Shown: positions 9,384-18,160, numbered from the stretch's first letter. The stretch is DNA of 64,000 bases from Actinobacteria bacterium HGW-Actinobacteria-7 (GCA_002841275.1 PHET01000002.1:1-64000), one strand, 5' to 3'. A program made the numbers and translations. The notes: a model not told the origin generated them from the letters alone.

Positions 9384-10118
9384 TCAGGTGATGTGGCCGA
9401 GAAAATCCTTCGTACGCTCAGACTTGGGATGGTCAAAGACCTCGTCGGGCGTGCCCTGCTCCTCGACCACACCGCCGTCCATGAACACGACTCTGTCAGC
9501 AACGTCGCGGGCAAAACCCATCTCGTGAGTCACTACAAGCATGGTCATGCCACCTTTGGCGAGCAGCTTCATGACGTCAAGAACGCCACGAACCAGTTCC
9601 GGGTCGAGAGCCGAGGTGACCTCGTCAAAGAGCATGACGTGCGGATCCATCGCCAATGCTCGCGCGATGGCGACCCGCTGCTGCTGACCTCCCGAAAGCT
9701 GCGCGGGAAAATAGTCAATCTTGTCGCCCAGGCCCACCGTCTCCAGCTGTGTGATAGCGGTCTGCTCGGCCTCGGCCTTCGAACGCTTCAGTACCTTCTG
9801 CTGAGCCAGCATCACGTTGCCCTTAGCGGTGAGATGCGGAAACAAGTTGAAGGACTGGAACACCATACCCACGCGCTCGCGTATGCGGTTGATGTTGATC
9901 TGGGGATCGGTGATCTCCTGATCCTCGAAGAAGATCTTGCCGCTGGTCGGCTCTTCAAGACGGTTGATGCAACGGAGCATAGTCGACTTGCCAGAGCCCG
10001 AGGGCCCCAGTATCACGACGACCTCGCCCTTGGTCACCTCGAGATCGACGCCTTTGAGCACTTCCAACGAGCCGAAGGACTTGTGCAGATCTTGGATGCG
10101 TACGATTGGCTGTTCCAT
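9384..10118 (-). CDS. glnQ: Polar amino acid ABC transporter ATP-binding protein
   Basis: This ATPase energises the adjacent amino acid permease on the cytoplasmic side. The 244 residues are full length for the GlnQ/HisP group. Walker A is GPSGSGKST (39-47), the signature is LSGGQQQRV (about 140), Walker B is [12 protein letters not shown] and the switch histidine is in VVTHEM. The ATG follows GAGGT with good spacing and lies three bases after the permease stop. Substrate cannot be told from the ATPase. Confidence 0.93.
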   Translation of the reverse strand: MEQPIVRIQDLHKSFGSLEVLKGVDLEVTKGEVVVILGPSGSGKSTMLRCINRLEEPTSGKIFFEDQEITDPQININRIRERVGMVFQSFNLFPHLTAKGNVMLAQQKVLKRSKAEAEQTAITQLETVGLGDKIDYFPAQLSGGQQQRVAIARALAMDPHVMLFDEVTSALDPELVRGVLDVMKLLAKGGMTMLVVTHEMGFARDVADRVVFMDGGVVEEQGTPDEVFDHPKSERTKDFLGHIT

Positions 10119-10121
10119 GAA

Positions 10122-11477
10122 TTACCTCGACTCGTGTTGTGCAGAAGTCCCGAGCAGGGCGGTGTCAGTTCCAGCGTTGCCAGGCAACCAGCGCGAACGA
10201 CGCTTCTTCTTGGGCTTGGACGCGGCACCACCCTCGGCAACCGCGAGCCTCTCCTCAAGTGTGCGGACATAGGAGATCAGCGGAGTCGTGACGATCAGAT
10301 AGAATGCCGCCGCCATCACGTACGGTGTCACGTTTCCGCTGTTCGCCGAGAGGTTCTTCGAGAACATCATCAGCTCGAATACGCCCACCGCAGACAACAT
10401 GGCCGTGTCCTTATACAGAAGGATGAACTCCGAAGTCATGGTAGGCAGCACGCGCTTGACCGTCTGAGGAATGATGATGTGCTGCATGGCCTTCGCGTAC
10501 GTCATGCCCAATGAGGCAGCCGCTTCGAACTGGCCCTTGGATATCGACTGGATGCCAGCGCGGAAGATCTCGGCGAGGTATGCCGAGGAGTTCAACGCCA
10601 GCACGATGATTCCCAGAACGTACTTGTTCCCCTGGATACCGATAAGCGGCAGGCCGAAGAACACGATGTAGATCTGGAGGAACAGAGGCGTACCACGGAT
10701 GACATTGACGTAGAATGCCGCGACCCATCGGATGAGTCGGAGCTTCGCCATCTTTGCGAAGGCCAACATGAGACCGGCGGGGATGGCCACTGGGAAGCCG
10801 ATGGCCACAAGGAGCAAAGCGAGCATCCAGCCCTTGAACTCGACGAACACGCTCGCAACCATGATCTGCGGATTGAAGAACATCTGCAGGAACCTGACCG
10901 AGTTCCAGCTGACTACCCACTGCTTGCCATCCAGCCAGAATATCCAGCTCTCTGCGAGCGTCATCTTCTTGAAGACGAGCGCTTGCGTAGCAGGAGGAAC
11001 TGCGACCACGCCGGATGACGTAGCGATACTTCCATTGATCTGGAACTTCCCGCCGTCGGCTGGCAGAACGAGATCCTCGACCTGTATACGCAGGTAGTTG
11101 ATTGATTCCAGAGAGTCGATCGATTCGTTCAAGGTCACGCTGACCGTGCTGCCATCAAGTGCGACCGTGGGCTTGATCGGAGTTCGATTGATGCCCGTCA
11201 GCTTCACCGCCGATACCGTGGACTTCGAGAGGTCCGTGCCCTTGGGGAACTCGAGGACCACGGACTGGACGCCTGGGTCGGCCTGATCGATCTTCAGCTT
11301 CCAGGTCAACCGCGTGGGCATGCCACCGTATGTGTCCTGGCCTGCGAACCCATTTGGTCGCGTGCTGGACTGCGTCACGTCAAGCGCACTGGCTGTGCCC
11401 GGCAGAAGCACGACAACGGCGAACAGGGCCGCGACAAGAGTCGCGAACAGAGCGCGGGGTCGCTGGTTACTCCTCAT
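10122..11477 (-). CDS. Amino acid ABC transporter permease with an N-terminal extracytoplasmic domain
   Basis: The C-terminal two thirds is a normal HisM/GlnP-type permease with about five transmembrane helices and the cytoplasmic EAA loop (FEAAASLGMTYAKAM). The N-terminal 165 residues are unusual for this family: a signal-like hydrophobic stretch ending in TASALD, then about 130 residues of beta-rich, probably extracellular sequence (QSVVLEFPKGTDLSKSTVSAVKL, DGSTVSVTLNE). A lysine-rich tail (KPKKKRRSR) follows the last helix. The ATG at 11475-11477 has AAGGATG upstream; the ATG three codons earlier directly abuts that purine run and is less likely. It lies between the binding protein and ATPase genes. 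Confidence 0.85.
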   Translation of the reverse strand: MRSNQRPRALFATLVAALFAVVVLLPGTASALDVTQSSTRPNGFAGQDTYGGMPTRLTWKLKIDQADPGVQSVVLEFPKGTDLSKSTVSAVKLTGINRTPIKPTVALDGSTVSVTLNESIDSLESINYLRIQVEDLVLPADGGKFQINGSIATSSGVVAVPPATQALVFKKMTLAESWIFWLDGKQWVVSWNSVRFLQMFFNPQIMVASVFVEFKGWMLALLLVAIGFPVAIPAGLMLAFAKMAKLRLIRWVAAFYVNVIRGTPLFLQIYIVFFGLPLIGIQGNKYVLGIIVLALNSSAYLAEIFRAGIQSISKGQFEAAASLGMTYAKAMQHIIIPQTVKRVLPTMTSEFILLYKDTAMLSAVGVFELMMFSKNLSANSGNVTPYVMAAAFYLIVTTPLISYVRTLEERLAVAEGGAASKPKKKRRSRWLPGNAGTDTALLGTSAQHESR

Positions 11478-11510
11478 CGTTCGCATCCTTTACACCTTGC
11501 CGACTACGAA

Positions 11511-11534
11511 GGCCCCCGGCGGGCGCCGGGGGCC
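11511..11534 (-). terminator. 10-bp intercistronic hairpin between binding protein and permease genes
   Basis: GGCCCCCGGC (11511-11520) pairs perfectly with GCCGGGGGCC (11525-11534) around a 4-nt loop. It lies just after the solute-binding protein gene and before the permease start. No U-tract follows, so partial termination or 3'-end protection of the binding-protein message is more likely than a full stop; such hairpins commonly give excess binding protein. Confidence 0.6.
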
Positions 11535-11592
11535 TCGCGGTCTCACGTTTACAGCGCGCCTTTCGGACGCGCGGTCACTCCTTGCCCAACGA

Positions 11593-12450
11593 CTACTCGG
11601 TGGGAGGCTCCACGCCGAACCACTTCATGTAGATGGTGCGATACTCGCCAGACGTCTTGAGTGTGTCGAAAGCGGTATCGATAGCCGTCTTCAGGTCGGG
11701 GTTGTCCGCCGAGATGCCGATGCCGTACTGCTCGCCGGTGGGAATCTCAGCGATGAGCTCGTCATCGGTATAGGAGGTCTTCAGCAGGTAGGCGGAGACA
11801 GGCAGGTCATTAACAACGCCGTCGACCTTGCCGGCATTCAGCGCAGAGAAAGCGGCGAGCGTGTCGTCGAACGGAACGATCTGCTTGGCGCCCTTGATGT
11901 TCTCCTTGGCCCACGCCTCACCAGTGGTACCGGACTGCACGCCGATGACCTTGCCGGTGAAAGCGGTGTTGATGGCGGCAGCATCGTTGCCGTCGAGCTG
12001 GCTGAACTTGCCCTTGACCACGGCGATCGACTGGTTCGAATCGATGTACGGCGTGGAGAAGGTGATCTCCTTCTCGCGGTCAGGCGTGATGGTCATGCCC
12101 GACATGATGACGTCGAACGTGCCGCCAGCCTTGAGCTGAGGGATGAGCGTATCGAACTTCTGGCTGGTGTAGTTGACGGTCAGGCCCATCTCCTTCGCCA
12201 GTGCGCCGGCCAGGTCGACGTCGAAGCCTTCGGCGACCGAGCCATTCATTGCCTCAAACGGCGGGAACGCGGTGTCGGATCCTACGGTGAGAACACCAGG
12301 AGCGACCAGCGTATACGTGGGCGCTGCGGGCGTCTCCGCGGGGGCCGCGGGCTCGGGCGTGGCGGTCTTTGCGCAACCGGCCATGGCGAACAGACCGGTG
12401 ACCAGCGCGAGCGCCAACATGATTGACAGTGTTCTGCGACTCTTCAGCAT
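11593..12450 (-). CDS. Amino acid ABC transporter solute-binding lipoprotein
   Basis: This is the extracellular receptor of the importer. The 285-residue precursor has a signal peptide with lipobox AMAGC (Cys about residue 26), a proline/alanine-rich linker and a bacterial extracellular solute-binding family 3 domain starting TLVAPGVLTVGSDTAFPPFE. Motifs GFDVDLAGALAKEMG and PQLKAGGTFDVIMSGMTITPDREK are typical of polar amino acid receptors, with an arginine that usually holds the substrate carboxylate. ATG at 12448-12450 has a perfect AGGAGG four bases upstream. Specificity is uncertain; an ARG-box-like site overlaps the promoter. Confidence 0.92.
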   Translation of the reverse strand: MLKSRRTLSIMLALALVTGLFAMAGCAKTATPEPAAPAETPAAPTYTLVAPGVLTVGSDTAFPPFEAMNGSVAEGFDVDLAGALAKEMGLTVNYTSQKFDTLIPQLKAGGTFDVIMSGMTITPDREKEITFSTPYIDSNQSIAVVKGKFSQLDGNDAAAINTAFTGKVIGVQSGTTGEAWAKENIKGAKQIVPFDDTLAAFSALNAGKVDGVVNDLPVSAYLLKTSYTDDELIAEIPTGEQYGIGISADNPDLKTAIDTAFDTLKTSGEYRTIYMKWFGVEPPTE

Positions 12451-12514
12451 CGTGCCTCCTAGGACTGGGACGTGCGGACACGGCGCCATCTTGGTCGGCG
12501 CCCCCTCACTACAG

Positions 12515-12528
12515 TGCATAATCATACA
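12515..12528 (-). promoter_or_regulatory. -10 element overlapped by an ARG-box-like palindrome
   Basis: On the minus strand TATGAT (12521-12526) is a good -10 element about 70 nt upstream of the binding-protein ATG. It sits inside TGCATAATCATACA on the plus strand (12515-12528), which fits the TGnAT-N4-ATnCA half-site pattern of ArgR/AhrC boxes. A second, looser copy (TGCGT-N5-ATGCA) lies at about 12574-12588. The 5' leader also holds a GGCGCC-N9-GGCGCC hairpin (12482-12502). Confidence 0.4.
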
Positions 12529-12591
12529 CCTGTTCTGCAAGTTCGAACGCACTTCTAAGAGTATGCATGAGGTTGCGTTCTGTATGCAAAA

Positions 12592-12618
12592 CGACCGTCC
12601 ATTCGTGCAGGACGGTCG
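12592..12618 (-). terminator. Terminator of the upstream binding-protein gene
   Basis: CGACCGTCC (12592-12600) pairs with GGACGGTCG (12610-12618) with a 9-nt loop. On the minus strand it is followed by TTTTGC, so it is a plausible intrinsic terminator 30 bases after the stop of the gene at 12648-13493. It separates that gene from the second binding-protein gene. Confidence 0.7.
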
Positions 12619-12647
12619 CTTTATGCGATACGGTTTGAGCAGCGAGT

Positions 12648-13493
12648 CTACGGCGTCGCGGTCGCCACTGCGCTCTCTTGGACTTGCAGGTCCGGCAACC
12701 CCGGGACCCACTTGTTGCGGATGAAATCGAGTACCCCGTCCGCTGCCAACTGATCGAGTGCGGACCTCACCGCTTCGGACAACTTCGTGTTGTCCATAGC
12801 GACTGCTGCAGCGAGAGGCGCCCCTGAACCCAGTTGCCCGGCGAACTTGACCCGCGGGAAGTCGCGCGCGATGTAGGCGCCCACAACCGCGTCTCCGGCG
12901 ATGACCTGAACCGATCCGTCATCGAGAGCCTCGATGGCCTCGCGCAGAGTACCGTAGCTTTCAACCGACTCTGCGCCCAGCTCGTCCTGCAGAAGCCAAT
13001 ATGCTTCAGACTCCTTCTGCGCTCCCACCTTCGGTGCGCTCAACTTGTCGAGGGTCATGGACGCTTCGATTGACGCTGTGCCCTCGGTAGCGACAAAGAA
13101 CGCAGGAGAATCGGTAAGGTAGGTACCGGCCAATGTAGCCTGTGGCAACGCCTCCCCGACGAATGGCACCGAGAGCACAACATCGACTCGGCCTTGTGCC
13201 AATGCCGTTGCGGCATCGGACGGCTTCACGTCGACGTAGCGGACCGTCAGTCCGAGCTGCTCAGCCATGGCTGCGGCTACATCGATGTCGAGACCGGCAC
13301 GTTTCCCCTGATCCACGCCCCCGAACGGAGGAGTGGAAAGATCAACGCCCACCATCAGCGATCCAGCGGTCTTCACAGCGGGAGGCGCGACTTTAGGCTG
13401 CGGTTTCGGAGCCGGCTTCGCCTTGCAGCCTGTCATGGCCACCAAGAGAACAACCAGCACCCCGAGCACTACCGAGCGAACCACGCGTGACAT
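12648..13493 (-). CDS. Second amino acid-type solute-binding lipoprotein
   Basis: This 281-residue protein has a signal peptide with lipobox AMTGC (about residue 23), a proline/lysine linker and a family 3 binding domain (SLMVGVDLSTPPFGGV, AGLDIDVAAAMAEQLGLTVRYVDV, DFIRNKWVPGLPD). It is more divergent than the neighbouring receptor: the usual arginine/threonine region after the first lobe reads LSVPFVGEALPQ, so the ligand may differ. ATG at 13491-13493 has GGGGAGGAG nearby. It has its own long leader and its own terminator, so it is expressed separately from the transporter genes downstream, yet it may feed the same permease. Confidence 0.85.
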   Translation of the reverse strand: MSRVVRSVVLGVLVVLLVAMTGCKAKPAPKPQPKVAPPAVKTAGSLMVGVDLSTPPFGGVDQGKRAGLDIDVAAAMAEQLGLTVRYVDVKPSDAATALAQGRVDVVLSVPFVGEALPQATLAGTYLTDSPAFFVATEGTASIEASMTLDKLSAPKVGAQKESEAYWLLQDELGAESVESYGTLREAIEALDDGSVQVIAGDAVVGAYIARDFPRVKFAGQLGSGAPLAAAVAMDNTKLSEAVRSALDQLAADGVLDFIRNKWVPGLPDLQVQESAVATATP

Positions 13494-13781
13494 ACTGCTC
13501 CTCCCCTGACAGCCGAGAAGTGCTTCCGCCCGGCTGACCTGGTCTTTGGCCCCACACTCGCATACTGGGGCTTCCGCTTGATGTTATCTCACTACCGACC
13601 CTCTCGCCCGAGACCGCGGTATGCGGTCGTCATCGGACGGTACGACTTACCCCTAAGACGCGCCATGCTCGCGCGACGGCGAACCGCCGGCTTACGTGGG
13701 TCCTTTCGGCCGCGTCTACCATGGACTAAGGCGCTCTCGCACCCGCAACCACAGACCCGGGCGGAAGCGAGATGGATTCTA
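13494..13781 (-). promoter_or_regulatory. Long structured leader with extended -10 promoter, upstream of the second binding-protein gene
   Basis: A minus-strand TGT-TAGAAT extended -10 (hexamer 13776-13781) would start transcription near 13769, giving a leader of about 275 nt. The leader is rich in possible stems: GACCGC/GCGGTC (13612-13617 with 13623-13628), GACGCG/CGCGTC, CGGCG-GTT-CGCCG, and CAGCCG...CGGCTG close to the ribosome binding site. I compared it by eye with T-box, lysine, SAM, cobalamin, glycine, c-di-GMP and SRP consensus and found no match. No coding frame in this 310-bp gap looks real. Confidence 0.4.
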
Positions 13782-13803
13782 ACACGGCTGGCCCCCCAGA
13801 CTG

Positions 13804-14478
13804 CTACCACGCACGCGCCACCACCGCCACGCGCACCGACGAGGCCCCCGCCTCAAGTAGCGCTGCAGCAGCCGCATCAAGCGTGGCGCCCGTCGTCATG
13901 ACATCATCGACGATCAGTACGTGTCCCCGCGCCGCGCCGACGGGGCTGAAGCTGCCACTGGCCCCGGCTAGGCGAGCTCCCCGGCCCAACCGCCGTTGAT
14001 CCCGAGCGTACGAGCGGCCGAGAAGAACCCGCGCCTCTGTCTGCGTAAGGAGTCCCACAGGCTCGGCCAAGGCGCGCCCGTGGTCAAAACCGCGCCGCGC
14101 AATCGCCGCCTTCGATGGCGGAATCCAGGTGACGGTCTGAGCCCAGCCCGGCCAAACCTCCTCGACCTTGCTTCCCAGCATCGTCCCCAGGATGTGTCCT
14201 AGGCGCCGCTCGCCTGCGTCCTTGTGGAGCACGATGGCGCGTGCAAGAGCTCCATCGAGTTCGCCCACGGAGACCGCCGATTCGAACGCGTACTCGGTCG
14301 ACCAACACTCAGTGCACACCAGCGCGCCATACGGCGCCCCGCATCGCAGGCATGCGCGGGCCGTGTGAACACGCGGAAGCGCCTCATCGCAGCGGACGCA
14401 CAGGAGCGCACCCGGTAGCTCACATCCGGCACATCGTGTCGGAGCGACCAGCTCGAGCAGACCATCCAGAATCCCCAT
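13804..14478 (-). CDS. comF: ComF family phosphoribosyltransferase-like protein
   Basis: ComF-type proteins accompany DNA uptake or recombination; their exact reaction is not settled. The 224-residue protein has an N-terminal zinc ribbon of paired cysteines (CAGC, CVRC, CLRC, CTEC in residues 16-58) and a C-terminal PRTase fold with the PRPP motif VLIVDDVMTTGATL (about 188-201). The length is normal. No other competence gene is adjacent, and the AEC transporter gene upstream ends 24 bases before it. Confidence 0.88.
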   Translation of the reverse strand: MGILDGLLELVAPTRCAGCELPGALLCVRCDEALPRVHTARACLRCGAPYGALVCTECWSTEYAFESAVSVGELDGALARAIVLHKDAGERRLGHILGTMLGSKVEEVWPGWAQTVTWIPPSKAAIARRGFDHGRALAEPVGLLTQTEARVLLGRSYARDQRRLGRGARLAGASGSFSPVGAARGHVLIVDDVMTTGATLDAAAAALLEAGASSVRVAVVARAW

Positions 14479-14502
14479 TGCCCCACCTGATACGACCAGC
14501 GC

Positions 14503-15414
14503 CTAGAACGCCACCGCCTGCAAGAGCGGCACGGTTAGTGCCGAGGCCAGCGTTGTCACGAAGATTGCCGACGCTATGAACTCGGTGTCCAATCCGAACC
14601 GTTCGCCCACGACATACGTCAACATCATCGCGGGCATGCCCGCTTCAAGCACGCTCACCTGCATCGACGGTCCTGACAGCGCCCACGAACCCACGGCCAG
14701 AGCCACCAGCGGCGCAACGACCAACTTCACCCCGGCCAGCACCGCCAACGGAGCTGCGGTCTGAGCGACCGCCTTGGGCCGCAGTGACAGTCCAACCGAC
14801 AACATGATCAATGGCGCAACCATGCTAGCAAGCAGACCTAACCCGTTGCTTACCGCTTCTGGTAGGACGACAGGCCTGAGAAGGAGTCCCACTCCCAGTG
14901 CAATCACCGCCGGAAACGTAAGCAGCTCTCTGACGGGGTGCGGATAGCGCTCGCCGCGGTCACCCAGACGAGCTGCCAACGGCAGTCCGACAAGCACCAG
15001 CGCGAACACGGTTCCGAAGACATCGAAGAACACCGCCGCCGGGAGTGCTGCAGCCCCGAGCAGCGCAGCGGTCAACGGGTATCCCACATACCCTGTGTTG
15101 CCCAACGACGCAGCCAGCAGAAATCCGCCTGCTCGCTTCGGCTCGAGGCTCAAGAGCCGACGGGCCAGTAGCGCAACGGCAAGGCTGAAGCAGAAAGTGA
15201 TCCAGCTGACCATCACGACCCGCCACAGCGCAGACTCAAGCCGCGCACCGTGCACGGCATTGAACACGAACGCCGGCAAGCCCGCGTATATGATTACTGC
15301 ATTGAGGGGCCTTGCGTCCTCGTGCCGGAGCAGGCCGGCGGCCCGTAGCATGGCCCCGATTCCCACCAAAGCGCCAAACGTGAGAATCGTGGAAACGAGC
15401 ATGCCGGAGACCAC
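14503..15414 (-). CDS. AEC (auxin efflux carrier) family transporter
   Basis: AEC-family proteins export organic anions or amino acids; the substrate here is unknown. The 303 residues form about ten transmembrane helices in two repeats. The conserved loop NAVIIYAGLPAFVFNAV and the half-repeat motif AGMPAMMLTYVVGERFGLD near the C-terminus are typical. The start is GTG at 15412-15414, behind the GAGAGG that overlaps the mtnA stop, so it is probably coupled to mtnA. An in-frame ATG four codons later is possible. Confidence 0.85.
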   Translation of the reverse strand: MVSGMLVSTILTFGALVGIGAMLRAAGLLRHEDARPLNAVIIYAGLPAFVFNAVHGARLESALWRVVMVSWITFCFSLAVALLARRLLSLEPKRAGGFLLAASLGNTGYVGYPLTAALLGAAALPAAVFFDVFGTVFALVLVGLPLAARLGDRGERYPHPVRELLTFPAVIALGVGLLLRPVVLPEAVSNGLGLLASMVAPLIMLSVGLSLRPKAVAQTAAPLAVLAGVKLVVAPLVALAVGSWALSGPSMQVSVLEAGMPAMMLTYVVGERFGLDTEFIASAIFVTTLASALTVPLLQAVAF

Positions 15415-15420
15415 AGGGCG

Positions 15421-16677
15421 CTACCTCTCGAGATCGAGCTCGTGCAGCGCTCCGCTGCCCATGCACGTGAGCGCAAGTGTCATTTCGAACGTCGGCTCCG
15501 GGCGAATCACTCCACGCTCAGTTATGAAGGCAGTGATCAGCTCACCAGGTGTGACGTCGAACGCGGGGTTATAGATGTCGACGCCAGGGGGCGTCATCTT
15601 GAACCACGCATCGAACCCGTATGCTCCACCTTTGCGGTCAATCACCATCTGGTGCCCCTTGGTGAGGGGAACTTCGTACGGCCCCTTCGCCGTCAGCAAA
15701 TCGAACGCACGTGACGCGTCGGCGCTGTCCGGCTCGAAGAACCCCGAGACCGTGAATCCCTCGAGCTCCCGGGGGTCCCTCTCCTCGATCACGATCTTAG
15801 AGCCATCACCAATGGTCAGATCGATGGTCGAACTCGGCGCCGCAACATAGAAGGGAATGCCGTGCTCTTTGCACAGCACCGCCAGACCGTACGTACCGAT
15901 CTTGTTCGCAGTGTCACCGTTCGCACAGATCCGGTCTGCTCCCACTATCACCGCATCGACCCAGCCATTGCGCATGACGCTGGCCGCCATGTTGTCGGCG
16001 ATGAGCGCTGAGGGAATACCGGCAACTCGCAGCTCCCAGGCCGTGAGCCTGCCTCCCTGGTTGACCGGTCTGGTCTCATCGACCCACACGTGCTCGATCT
16101 TGCCCTGTTCGAACGCGGTGAAGATGACTCCTAGCGCGGTTCCGAAGTAGACGGTGGCAAGCGAGCCGGCGTTGCAGTGCGTCAGCACTTTGCAGTTCTC
16201 GGGCAGAAGAGCGGCCCCGAACTCCCCCAACTGGCGATTGCGTGCTTCGTCCTCTACGGCCATGTTGAGGGCCTCTTGCAGCACCAGGGCGCGCAGGTCG
16301 GGCAGGCTCAAATCAGTATTGCCGAACGCTAGCGTTCGAATGCGTGTCGCGCCCCAGAACAGATTGACCGCCGTTGGCCGGGTGGCCATGACCTCATCGG
16401 CAACCTCGGTGAGGCGGTTGAGGTACTCGTTTATGTCTTCGATCTCGGCACCTTCGGTCTCGCTCCACAAAGCGACGGCGAACGCGGCCGCGACACCCAG
16501 TGCGGGCGCCCCGCGTACCGCGAGTGCCCGAATCGCAAGGCAGACACCGTCGTAGCTGTTGCAACTGAGGACGTCGCCTTGAAGCGGCAGGCGGGTCTGG
16601 TCGACCATGAAGACAGCCGGACGCCCGTCCTCGGTCTCGTCCCACCAGAGGGTCTTCGGAATGTCGCTGATAGCCAT
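15421..16677 (-). CDS. mtnA: S-methyl-5-thioribose-1-phosphate isomerase, with an insertion
   Basis: MtnA isomerises 5-methylthioribose-1-phosphate to the ribulose form in methionine salvage. Motifs present are RGAPALGVAAAFAV, the active-site cysteine in THCNAGSLAT (about 165), GADRICANGDTANKIGTY with the catalytic aspartate, and NPAFDVTPGELITAFITE. The protein is 418 residues, longer than the usual 340-360. About 45 extra residues sit between EERDP (about 300) and NPAFDVTP (about 370), and a tail of about 20 residues follows the normal end. ATG at 16675-16677 has GAGAGG upstream. ahcY and a purine nucleoside phosphorylase gene follow upstream, giving a SAM by-product salvage cluster. Confidence 0.93.
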   Translation of the reverse strand: MAISDIPKTLWWDETEDGRPAVFMVDQTRLPLQGDVLSCNSYDGVCLAIRALAVRGAPALGVAAAFAVALWSETEGAEIEDINEYLNRLTEVADEVMATRPTAVNLFWGATRIRTLAFGNTDLSLPDLRALVLQEALNMAVEDEARNRQLGEFGAALLPENCKVLTHCNAGSLATVYFGTALGVIFTAFEQGKIEHVWVDETRPVNQGGRLTAWELRVAGIPSALIADNMAASVMRNGWVDAVIVGADRICANGDTANKIGTYGLAVLCKEHGIPFYVAAPSSTIDLTIGDGSKIVIEERDPRELEGFTVSGFFEPDSADASRAFDLLTAKGPYEVPLTKGHQMVIDRKGGAYGFDAWFKMTPPGVDIYNPAFDVTPGELITAFITERGVIRPEPTFEMTLALTCMGSGALHELDLER

Positions 16678-16780
16678 GTCGAACCTCTCGATACGGTCGC
16701 GAATACATTGCATTGACAGCATACCCTGCCACGGAGGCCCCGCGCCGCAGCATGATTTCTGGGACACTCGGCCAACGAGC

Positions 16781-16810
16781 GCGGGCCCCGAATGGATGCT
16801 CGAGGCCCGC
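16781..16810 (-). terminator. Hairpin downstream of ahcY
   Basis: GCGGGCC (16781-16787) pairs with GGCCCGC (16804-16810) with a 16-nt loop, 30 bases beyond the ahcY stop. No T-run follows. It may end the ahcY transcript and separate it from mtnA. Confidence 0.4.
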
Positions 16811-16839
16811 ACTGGTCATGTGTGTTCAATCTCGACCGA

Positions 16840-18099
16840 CTAGCAGGTGCCCTCTTCCCAGCTGGCGAGGTACTTCTCCTGCTCCGCAGTAAGGGTATCG
16901 ATCTTGACACCTAGAGTCTCGAGCTTGAGCTTGGAGATTCCCTTGTCGATATCCACCGGCACACCGTACACACCCGGCTCGAGGCTGGCGGCGTTGGCCA
17001 TCATATACTCGGCGCACAAGGCCTGGTTCGCGAAGCTCATGTCCATGACGCTGGCTGGATGGCCCTCGGCACAGGACAGGTTCACGAGTCGGCCATCGGC
17101 CAGCAGGCAGATCGTCCTGCCGTCGGCAAAGGTGAACTCCTCGACCAGCGGCCGGACTTCTCGGCTGGATACGGACATCTCGCGAAGGCGCGGGATGTTG
17201 ATCTCGGCGTTGAAGTGGCCTGAGTTGCAGATGATGGCGCCATCCTTCATTGCAGCGAAGGAATCGACATCGATGACGTTCAAGTCGCCAGTGACCGTGA
17301 TCCAGATGTCGCAGTGCGCGGCGGCCTCGACGGCCGGCATCACACGGTAGCCGTCCATGACGGCTTCAAGCGCACGCAACGGATCGACCTCGAGCACGAT
17401 GACGTTGGCGCCGTGGCCCTCGGCGCGCTCGGCGATACCGCGGCCGCAGTTGCCGTAGCCGGAGACGACCACCGTGCGACCCGCGATCAAGCGGTTCGTG
17501 GCACGGATCACGCCGTCCAGAGTCGACTGGCCGGTGCCGTAGCGGTTGTCGAAGAGGTGCTTGGTGTCGGCATCGTTGACAGCGACGATCGGGTACTTGA
17601 GCGCACCGTCGGCGGCCATCGCCTTGAGACGGATGACGCCGGTTGTGGTCTCCTCGGTACCGCCGATAATGTGCTCCAGCGCCTCCGGGAAGTCGGCGTG
17701 GATGCGACCGACCACGTCCGCTCCGTCGTCCATCGTCATCTGCGGCTTGAACTCGATCGCCGCGTCGATGTGCGTGTAGTACGTCTCGGTGTCCTCGCCC
17801 TTGATCGCGTAGGTGCGGATGCCGTAGTGCTCGACGAGAGCTGCCGCGACGTCGTCTTGGGTTGAAAGCGGATTGCTGGCGGCCAGGACGATCTCCGCGC
17901 CACCTGCCTTCAGTGTCCTCATGAGATTGGCGGTCTCGGTCGTCACATGCAGACACGCACTGATGCGCACACCATCGAGCGGCTTCTCTACTTCGAACCG
18001 CTCACGGATGCTCGCGAGAACGGGCATATCTCTATCGGCCCACTCGATCCGCGCCTTGCCGGCATCGGCCAGTGACAGATCCTTGACGTCGTGCTCCAT
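16840..18099 (-). CDS. ahcY: Adenosylhomocysteinase (or S-inosylhomocysteine hydrolase)
   Basis: The enzyme hydrolyses S-adenosylhomocysteine to homocysteine and a nucleoside, using bound NAD. The 419 residues lack the 40-residue insertion of many bacterial forms and resemble the thermophile/archaeal type. Motifs: [40 protein letters not shown], and the NAD-binding GYGNCGRG (about 222-229). In methanogens a relative of this form prefers S-inosylhomocysteine, and a purine nucleoside phosphorylase gene lies directly upstream, so that substrate is possible here. TGAGGAG precedes the ATG by five bases, directly behind a strong stem-loop. Confidence 0.92.
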   Translation of the reverse strand: MEHDVKDLSLADAGKARIEWADRDMPVLASIRERFEVEKPLDGVRISACLHVTTETANLMRTLKAGGAEIVLAASNPLSTQDDVAAALVEHYGIRTYAIKGEDTETYYTHIDAAIEFKPQMTMDDGADVVGRIHADFPEALEHIIGGTEETTTGVIRLKAMAADGALKYPIVAVNDADTKHLFDNRYGTGQSTLDGVIRATNRLIAGRTVVVSGYGNCGRGIAERAEGHGANVIVLEVDPLRALEAVMDGYRVMPAVEAAAHCDIWITVTGDLNVIDVDSFAAMKDGAIICNSGHFNAEINIPRLREMSVSSREVRPLVEEFTFADGRTICLLADGRLVNLSCAEGHPASVMDMSFANQALCAEYMMANAASLEPGVYGVPVDIDKGISKLKLETLGVKIDTLTAEQEKYLASWEEGTC

Positions 18100-18119
18100 G
18101 ACAACTCCTCACGTGAACG

Positions 18120-18146
18120 GGCGGTAGCGCTGCGAGCGCGACCGCC
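18120..18146 (-). promoter_or_regulatory. Stem-loop directly upstream of the ahcY ribosome binding site
   Basis: GGCGGT (18120-18125) pairs with ACCGCC (18141-18146) and, after one mismatch, GCGCT pairs with AGCGC around a 3-nt loop. The element is flanked on both sides by CACGTG, and the right-hand copy on the minus strand runs into the ahcY ribosome binding site. It does not match the SAH riboswitch core that I know. Confidence 0.4.
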
Positions 18147-18160
18147 ACGTGGATTACTGA

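Noticed and set aside
13506-13550. Bases similar to the SRP RNA core (GGTCAG...GGAAGCA) near the binding protein start
   Set aside because: The order and loop residues do not match the SRP domain IV consensus, and the segment folds as a simple CAGCCG/CGGCTG hairpin in a leader.
16700-16720. TTGACA on the plus strand upstream of mtnA
   Set aside because: It points away from mtnA and no plus-strand gene follows, so it is probably chance.
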